Under the pieces are notes generated by a model. It ran no database searches. It was not told the origin of the DNA and saw only the letters and a program-made list of their open reading frames with translations. DNA of 64,000 nt from Proteromonas lacertae (lineage: Eukaryota; Sar; Bigyra; Opalinata; Proteromonadidae). Positions 58,764 to 64,000 of the stretch are shown one piece after another. Both the position numbers and the translations under genes were made by a program. Where the stretch lies: contig NGBS01000034.1 of the NCBI GenBank assembly GCA_002245135.1, positions 1-64,000 on the forward strand, given 5' to 3'. Numbering within the stretch: the stretch's first letter is position 1; each line of letters starts with the position of its first letter.

Positions 58764-59249
58764 TGGGGATCACAGTACAATGTAAATTCATATCAATCCA
58801 ATCCAAGATGGAATAATAATGCTAGTACAACACAAAAAGAGCACGAGTATAAATTACAACAAGAAAATGAAATAGTGAAAGCAAGGAATGAAGAATATCA
58901 GAGAAAGATAGCAACAATGGAAGAAAGAGAAAAAGAGTCATTAATTGCAAAAATTGATGAATATTTCTCAGGTAATACAACATACGATTGGTTGAAATTT
59001 GGTGTAAAGTTCTGCTTATGTACTATGACATTAGGTTCTATTTCACAAGTGTTTGATATACTATTTCCTGATAGTACTGCTGGTGCAATATTAAAGTATT
59101 TAGTAAATGCAGGAATAGGATATAGTGGTGTTATGCAATGGATATTTGGTTTATCCCCAGCATGGGTTAATGCAGCATCTTTTTGGTATATAATCGTTGG
59201 AAACAAGTTCCTCCAATGGATATGTCACAATGGATTCATTCTAAGTTAG
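58764..59249 (+). CDS. Polinton B coiled-coil membrane protein
   Basis: The best frame (58875-59249) begins in a long charged helix (R-N-E-E-Y-Q-R-K-I-A-T-M-E-E-R-E-K-E-S-L) preceded in frame by Q-Q-E-N-E and Asn/Gln-rich sequence, and continues with hydrophobic segments (LKFGVKFCLCTMTLGSIS, AGAILKYLVNAGIGYSGVM, W-V-N-A-A-S-F-W-Y-I-I-V-G). It may be a viroporin- or scaffold-like protein. Start uncertain. Confidence 0.45.
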   Translation, partial: WGSQYNVNSYQSNPRWNNNASTTQKEHEYKLQQENEIVKARNEEYQRKIATMEEREKESLIAKIDEYFSGNTTYDWLKFGVKFCLCTMTLGSISQVFDILFPDSTAGAILKYLVNAGIGYSGVMQWIFGLSPAWVNAASFWYIIVGNKFLQWICHNGFILS

Positions 59250-59488
59250 ATAGTATAATGGGTTTCTTTACTACATCACTAAGCAATATATACAATTGGT
59301 TCAGAGGTATATTTGGTGCTACTCCTACAACAACAAATTCGACGAGTGCGCCGGCCACTTCAAATATTCAAGCATCGAATGTTACAACTGGGGCCAGTTC
59401 TAATAATACAGCTAATAGTATTACAACTGCCCCCAGTTATAATAATACAACTTCAATACCTGCAACTGGTGCAGGTTATAATAATTAA
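59250..59488 (+). CDS. Thr/Ser/Asn-rich repeat protein of Polinton B
   Basis: Coding in the frame 59183-59488 is low-complexity: T-T-S-L-S-N-I-Y-N-W-F-R-G-I-F-G, then repeats of T-G-A-S-S-N-N-T-A-N-S and T-T-A-P-S-Y-N-N-T-T-S. The repeat DNA contains decayed copies of ACAACTGG-CCAGTT, the core of the palindromes at 33384-33454. The protein may be a mucin-like or fibre surface protein, or the frame may simply run through a DNA repeat. Confidence 0.4.
59385..59484. repeat. Decayed palindrome array related to 33384-33454
   Basis: Three units, TTACAACTGGGGCCAGTT, TTACAACTGCCCCCAGTT and TGCAACTGGTGCAGGTT, are each followed by ATAATAATA-type spacers. The repeat core equals that of the two perfect palindromes in Polinton A, which is otherwise a diverged element. 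Confidence 0.75.
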
Positions 59489-59525
59489 AGCTCAAATGTT
59501 GCAAACTCCCATACCTATTCAATAG

Positions 59526-59810
59526 ATGTGGACAAAGTATAGTGATAAGAGATATTACATGATGCTTTTCGATATTAAACCATCAGTAAAACCAAAAGGA
59601 TTAAATAGACATTATTTTGCAGTGTTTGATAAGTATATTGAGTGGTTAACACTACCTGAAGGAATGGGAAGTGTTCATTTGAAGAAGAATCCTATGCTGA
59701 AACATTATGTAAAGAAGAATTATATATTTGATGATAGTGATGATGAGGAAGAAGAAGTACAAGAAGAAGTTAAAGGAAATAATGATCAAACTACGATAAA
59801 CATACTCTAA
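59526..59810 (+). CDS. Small Polinton protein with acidic tail
   Basis: 94 residues from ATG. Includes FDIKPSVKPKGLNRHYF, EWLTLPEGMGSVHLKKNPML and an acidic C-terminus (D-D-S-D-D-E-E-E-E-V-Q-E-E-V). It is the partner of 47103-47324 in fragment C, and the two share over 85 percent of residues by eye. It converges with the 275-residue gene. Family unknown. Confidence 0.65.
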   Translation: MWTKYSDKRYYMMLFDIKPSVKPKGLNRHYFAVFDKYIEWLTLPEGMGSVHLKKNPMLKHYVKKNYIFDDSDDEEEEVQEEVKGNNDQTTINIL

Positions 59811-59947
59811 ATTTTAAAACGAATCTTTATCTTAAAATGATTTGGAACAGGGTTTAAAAATATGCGTAATTTAATAAAAATCACATAACATAATAAAAAT
59901 ATAATAAAAACATAATAAAAAATATAATAACCATAATATAATTATTA

Positions 59948-60727
59948 CTAAAAAGGTTCTGTAACACCTGTATCCATCCACTCTGTTATAATAACTTGAG
60001 GTGGGAATGCTTGATATGAATATGCATCAAGACCTTTTTGCTCTATATAAAGATTACATTTATTATTATTATTTCTTAATATAGGCCAAAAACCATCATA
60101 TTTATTTAATGCAGATTCTTTTGTTTGATTTATTACACCTTGTATAGGGAAGTATATTCCATTACTTCCATCTACAAAGTATGTTTCTAATAATTTGTTA
60201 TAATATTGTTGTAATAAATCTTCTTTACCTGGTTCAGCTTTAATAACATGATGATCATCTAGATAAAATATAAATCCATATCTAGCATCTTCATTTCTCA
60301 AAACAATACCATCATATATTTTGATTCTCATAAAATGCTCAAACATTTGAATTTTTATAGGTACTTTTACAGTAGATTCATATTGATTGATGGAACCATC
60401 TTGTAATATATAGAAATTAACTGACCAATATGTATATTCAATATGCAATAATTTAGGTGATACAGAATTATTAACTATTGTAGTACTACCTCCAGAACTA
60501 TTATTTACAACATTATATATTTCTTGACATTTACCATATATAGTATTTGTAGTAGTTTTGATATCATAAACAGGTGTAACTATAATATTTATTTGAGTAT
60601 CAGTATGATTATTAATAGGTTTAACAATAGTATCAGGATCAGTAAGTTGTATATTTATTTTGTCAGCTATATCTTTAGCAAGCTTATCTGTATCAATATT
60701 TATATTATTTCGTTCCCCAATAAACAT
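59948..60727 (-). CDS. Polinton B orphan protein, about 259 residues
   Basis: The likely start is ATG 60727 (MFIGERNNINIDTDKLAKDI); an upstream hydrophobic extension is probably non-coding. The middle has a T-T-I-V-N-N-S-V-S-P-K-L linker. The strand-rich C-terminal domain (K-I-Q-M-F-E-H-F-M-R-I-K-I-Y-D-G, E-P-G-K-E-D-L-L-Q-Q-Y-Y-N-K) is the part conserved in fragment C. Position after the capsid and ATPase genes suggests a virion protein, perhaps a fibre or receptor-binding protein with an N-terminal stalk. This is inference. Confidence 0.6.
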   Translation of the reverse strand: MFIGERNNINIDTDKLAKDIADKINIQLTDPDTIVKPINNHTDTQINIIVTPVYDIKTTTNTIYGKCQEIYNVVNNSSGGSTTIVNNSVSPKLLHIEYTYWSVNFYILQDGSINQYESTVKVPIKIQMFEHFMRIKIYDGIVLRNEDARYGFIFYLDDHHVIKAEPGKEDLLQQYYNKLLETYFVDGSNGIYFPIQGVINQTKESALNKYDGFWPILRNNNNKCNLYIEQKGLDAYSYQAFPPQVIITEWMDTGVTEPF

Positions 60728-60771
60728 TTTTTGTATTAATAAACAATAAAATAATAAAATTAATAAAAACA

Positions 60772-61533
60772 TCAAGAAACTTCAGAATGATCTTCAATCA
60801 AAATATTGAAGTTAGCTCTAAACACTTTTTTAACATTATCAATATATAAGAAGTTATATTGTGGCTTAGTAACAGCTAAATATAACTCTTTAAATGTTTC
60901 ATATTCAGGTATCCATATATTCAATGAGTTGTATAAGTCAAACAAATTTCTGTTACTCAATCCATAAAATGTTAAACAATAATCTACTTGTGATCTTGCT
61001 GAAGGTACTATATCAGTAATATATTGACTACTAATTATAATTTTTGATTTTAAATGTCTATTTTCTTTCATTAATACTGGTATGATATTAGCTGTTTTCA
61101 ACTCTAAACTAAGATCATCAAATATTATAATATGTTCTGCATACTCATAATTATCTTTGTTTGTATCATCAATTGATTTCATTAACTTCTCTACCAAATT
61201 ATCTCCTGAGTAAGGTTCAAATAATGAATCATTTTCATCATAACTAATTTCATTATAATCTAATAACTCTTTAATTGAATCATATATCCTATCTTGTTTA
61301 ATTGTGCCTACGAAAAAATGTACATGTTGTTTTTTCTTATATTTTGGATCTATAATATGTCTTAATATATTGTATATCAAAGTTGTTTTCCCACTGTTCT
61401 TACGAGCCACAATAAAAATATTGCAGAAAGGCTCATTAAAGTAATCATATCCCAGAATTTTCCTAGGATCAAATGACTCACCACCATCAACAGGTTCAAT
61501 TTGTATGTTATTTATTTTTTCAAATTTAAACAT
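60772..61533 (-). CDS. Polinton B DNA-packaging ATPase
   Basis: A 253-residue frame, apparently whole. Walker A is IVARKNSGKTTLIYN (about 44-58), Walker B is HIIIFDDLSLE (about 137-147), and the sensor region is KIIISSQYITDIVPSARS (about 169-186). It has a longer C-terminus than the Polinton A protein (W-I-P-E-Y-E-T-F-K-E-L-Y-L-A-V). It overlaps the upstream end of the 275-residue frame by a few bases. It packages element DNA into capsids in the family model. Confidence 0.88.
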   Translation of the reverse strand: MFKFEKINNIQIEPVDGGESFDPRKILGYDYFNEPFCNIFIVARKNSGKTTLIYNILRHIIDPKYKKKQHVHFFVGTIKQDRIYDSIKELLDYNEISYDENDSLFEPYSGDNLVEKLMKSIDDTNKDNYEYAEHIIIFDDLSLELKTANIIPVLMKENRHLKSKIIISSQYITDIVPSARSQVDYCLTFYGLSNRNLFDLYNSLNIWIPEYETFKELYLAVTKPQYNFLYIDNVKKVFRANFNILIEDHSEVS

Positions 61534-61605
61534 AGTGTGTGTATATATATTATGTAGTGAGAAATCAAAAAATAAAAATAGAAGTCAATAATAAAGTATT
61601 AATAC

Positions 61606-63022
61606 TTATACTACTTTTTCAACACCCCTTGGTCCAATAATCAATTGTTTACCAGTAATTATGTAGAACTTATGATGAATTGTATATGCATTATAATTAG
61701 CATCAAATCGTTGATTTGAGCAATCCAAAGTAATTTTTAAATCACTTGCTAAGTCTTTACCAGCTCTTAATTTTAATTCAGTTAATCGATCAGTACTGAA
61801 ATTTAGAACATCAAAAAATGTATTGGGAAATGATAATGTACTACATTTATCATATAATGTATTTTGAATAATATTTCTCATATATTCCCATGTCTGATAT
61901 TTTGCAGGATATAAATAATCAGGAGTATAGACAAAATCATTAATTTGCCATCTAATTCTATCTTCTTCTTTATCAAAAGGAACTATAGTTCTTATATAAG
62001 CATCATTTATGTATGCTCTGTATAATATAAACTTAACATAACTTCCAATGCTGCTATTAATACTGAAGTTATAGTTAAAAGTATTGCTACCTGGAATAGG
62101 GTCTTTAGTGATTTGAACTATGTTAAAATCAGTAAAGTCAATAGGATGATGAGTTGAATAATTAATGGTATTAGCATTACATGTTGGATCTTTATTGTAA
62201 CAAATGTAAAGTCTAGGGTTAATAATTTTCATTCCTACATATTGTTGCCATGAATAAATCCAAGAAGAACCATTGCTATGATGAATCCAATTCATTATAG
62301 GAGCAAATGTGAATTGAATATAAATGACTTCACCAAAATAAATATCATTCTTCAAAGCTAATATAGTATTATAGAAATCTGCAAAATGAAATCTACAGTA
62401 TAGTTTTCCATGTAATATATCTTCTGTTGTTCCCATTTCTTCCCAATAATTCCAAACACCTCCAGCTGCTTTTAAAGTAGAATTAGAATCACATATAGTT
62501 GTTTCAAGAATTTTATTATTTTTAATTGTTAAGCCATCAAATAAATATTCATAATAATTTTTATCTTTTATACCATAAGGATACTGATTGGCAATTTGAT
62601 GAGTTAATCTCGATATTCACTATAACTACTATCTAAATCACATAGAAGTGTTCCAGTTTTATTGTATACTTTGATAGTTCCAAAATTCATTGAATTCTTT
62701 ATATTTAAATAATCTAATGTTTTACCTGATTTAGAATCAGTTATTGGTGCAATAGGTAATTTCCAATTACCTGAATCTGCAGCAGCATGATCTCTTTTTT
62801 GACCTGTAGTATAATCTAATAAAAATTCAAAGTAACTTTTTGATAGATTAACACAATTATCACCAGATATTTCAAATGTAATAGCATCACTGTTTGAATT
62901 TAAAGATAAAACAGTCTAATTTCTGCTTTGGTTAGGTGTAACTAAAATATGATTGTAGACAGGTATATAAGCTGGCACAATGCTTTCATGTTTTTGTGAA
63001 TTAGGTACAGCAGTGATTGACA
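61606..63022 (-). CDS. Polinton B major capsid protein region
   Basis: The N-terminal end near 63022 reads MSITAVPNSQKHESIVPAYI, matching the Polinton A capsid start (S-K-E-Q-K-H-G-V-D-V-P-V). The body and C-terminal part (61606-62436) contain GEVIYIQFTFAPIM, Y-I-C-Y-N-K-D-P-T-C, S-F-P-N-T-F-F-D-V-L-N-F-S and H-K-F-Y-I-I-T-G-K-Q. Landmarks are in the same order as in copy A (29893-31365). The region has a few breaks. Confidence 0.78.
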
Positions 63023-63077
63023 TATTTTATGTTATTTTTTAAAAATCAAAAAATGCTTAAAAATAGCAAGAAATTTA

Positions 63078-64000
63078 TTAATACAAAATAATCTCAAAAT
63101 AAATAGGTAAGTTCTTTAAATCAATTGCATAACCATCTTGTTGAGAGACTGATATATTCATTCGTTGATATTCGTGATATTGCATCTTTTTAGCTGTCCA
63201 TTCAATTTGTGGATTAGTGAATGTAGTATAAGTTGCATTTATATCAGTTACAGGTATATTTGCTAAAACCATTGAATTCTCACCACTATTAACCCAGTCA
63301 CATCTAATTTGTATGAATGACACCCATAGTAAAGAAGGCTGATTTGGTAACAATTTGTAATAATTATTAAAATCTTTACTGAAATATGCATCACTTAAAT
63401 GATTTGCATGATAAATTGATATACTTTTATTTATTTCATCTAAGCCAAATAACTTATATGCTAAGTTATGGAATTCTATAGTAAAGTCTGTAAAGTAATA
63501 TTTTCCGAAATGAGTAATATAATTAAATTGTAACTTTAATCTATTTTCTGAAGTTTTTTCAAATTGAAGTACATCTGTTAGATCATCTACTTTACGAAAT
63601 GTAAATCTATTTGCAAAATCTTCATCTGGTAATGGTACTACTACATTATCAAATGCATAAAAAGTAAAATCTAAGAGATTTCTAGCAAAAAAATCTAATA
63701 ATTCTTTTCCTGTATATTTTCTTTGAGGTATTTTAATATCAATAGTTTTATTATAAGGTCCATTTTGGTTTTCAGGGTATGCCCATTTTGCTGGATCTGT
63801 TTCATCTGGATTAATGCAGCTATAATAAGTAAAATTAAAGAGTATATGATCATTTACTTAATCTTGTATTGTATAGAAGTTATTTGGAATAACTGCAGTA
63901 ATTAAACTCATATATTGATATTTTTCAGTAATAGTTGGAGTATTAATACATCTTGTCCATCTATTGGAAAATTTTGGATCAAAGTCTGATGTAGTTAAGA
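63078..64000 (-). CDS. Polinton B minor capsid (penton-like) region, cut by the window end
   Basis: The C-terminal part is clear in 63078-63353 (PSLLWVSFIQIRCDWVNSG and I-S-V-S-Q-Q-D-G-Y-A-I-D-L-K-N-L), homologous to Polinton A's L-I-W-V-N-S-I-S-I-R and T-Q-Q-N-G-Y-E-L. The upstream part to base 64000 carries related but degraded coding. The N-terminus lies beyond the window. Confidence 0.7.

Larger units (their letters stand above)
54613..64000. mobile_element. Polinton/Maverick B, runs off the window end
   Basis: Recognised parts are membrane-type proteins at the left, a protein-primed polymerase region, orphan genes shared with fragment C, and an intact packaging ATPase, the major capsid region and part of the minor capsid region. 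The integrase is not in the window and a protease-related piece is only fragmentary. The element is degraded on its left half, with perhaps ten or more breaks overall, and better kept on the right. The order ATPase, major capsid, minor capsid on the minus strand equals that of Polinton A. Confidence 0.85.

Overview
The window is a mosaic of very AT-rich eukaryotic DNA from a single-celled, probably flagellated, organism. Genes are short, mostly intron-free and dominated by type II membrane glycan enzymes. At least two large Polinton/Maverick copies plus fragments and a decayed HYDIN (cilia/flagella central-pair) gene are present. This combination fits a parabasalid such as a trichomonad, where Mavericks are abundant, but no marker here proves the taxon and I hold it at moderate confidence. 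Layout, region by region. (1) 1-14280: a 14.3 kb block bounded by 1.3 kb inverted repeats (1-1316 and 12958-14280). Each arm holds a 70-codon hAT-transposase-like reading frame, open on the right and broken on the left. Inside are plus-strand glycan genes in all states of decay: GT61-like, GT4-like, GT15-like, HtrL/YibB-like, GT92-like, DUF3431-like, a GT37/GT11-like fucosyltransferase, and a GT2-like remnant. (2) 14.4-17.3 kb: a GT31 gene on the minus strand, a Polinton capsid-gene fragment holding a fold-back repeat, and a possible BED-finger remnant. (3) 17.3-22.3 kb: a 5 kb unit, visibly less AT-rich than its surroundings, with about 145 bp inverted ends, carrying zinc-ribbon mini-proteins, a HAD-phosphatase-like region and unrecognised proteins; a fucosyltransferase fragment abuts it. 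(4) 22.8-34.5 kb: Polinton A (integrase, adenain-like protease, packaging ATPase, major and minor capsid proteins, many orphan genes; no polymerase seen). (5) 34.6-41.8 kb: repeats, a decayed HYDIN gene of about 5 kb and a C48-like protease. (6) 42-45.6 kb: an integrase plus C48-like protease element. (7) 46.2-47.5 kb: an inverted fragment of a Polinton related to B. (8) 48.0-52.9 kb: two near-identical fold-back repeats, each joined to the same roughly 150 bp flank in opposite orientation, bracketing an FkbM-type methyltransferase and a GT31 gene. (9) 53.3-54.3 kb: a GT10 fucosyltransferase. (10) 54.6-64 kb: Polinton B, running off the window end. The common thread is that glycan-modifying genes (about 13 families or copies) sit inside or beside inverted-repeat units and Polintons. 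Several are intact, several are decaying, and at least three keep a membrane anchor in frame but have lost a recognisable ATG. I infer an unstable, repeat-rich locus in which surface- or secreted-glycan genes are duplicated, moved and lost. Whether the inverted repeats actually mobilise the genes cannot be shown from one window.
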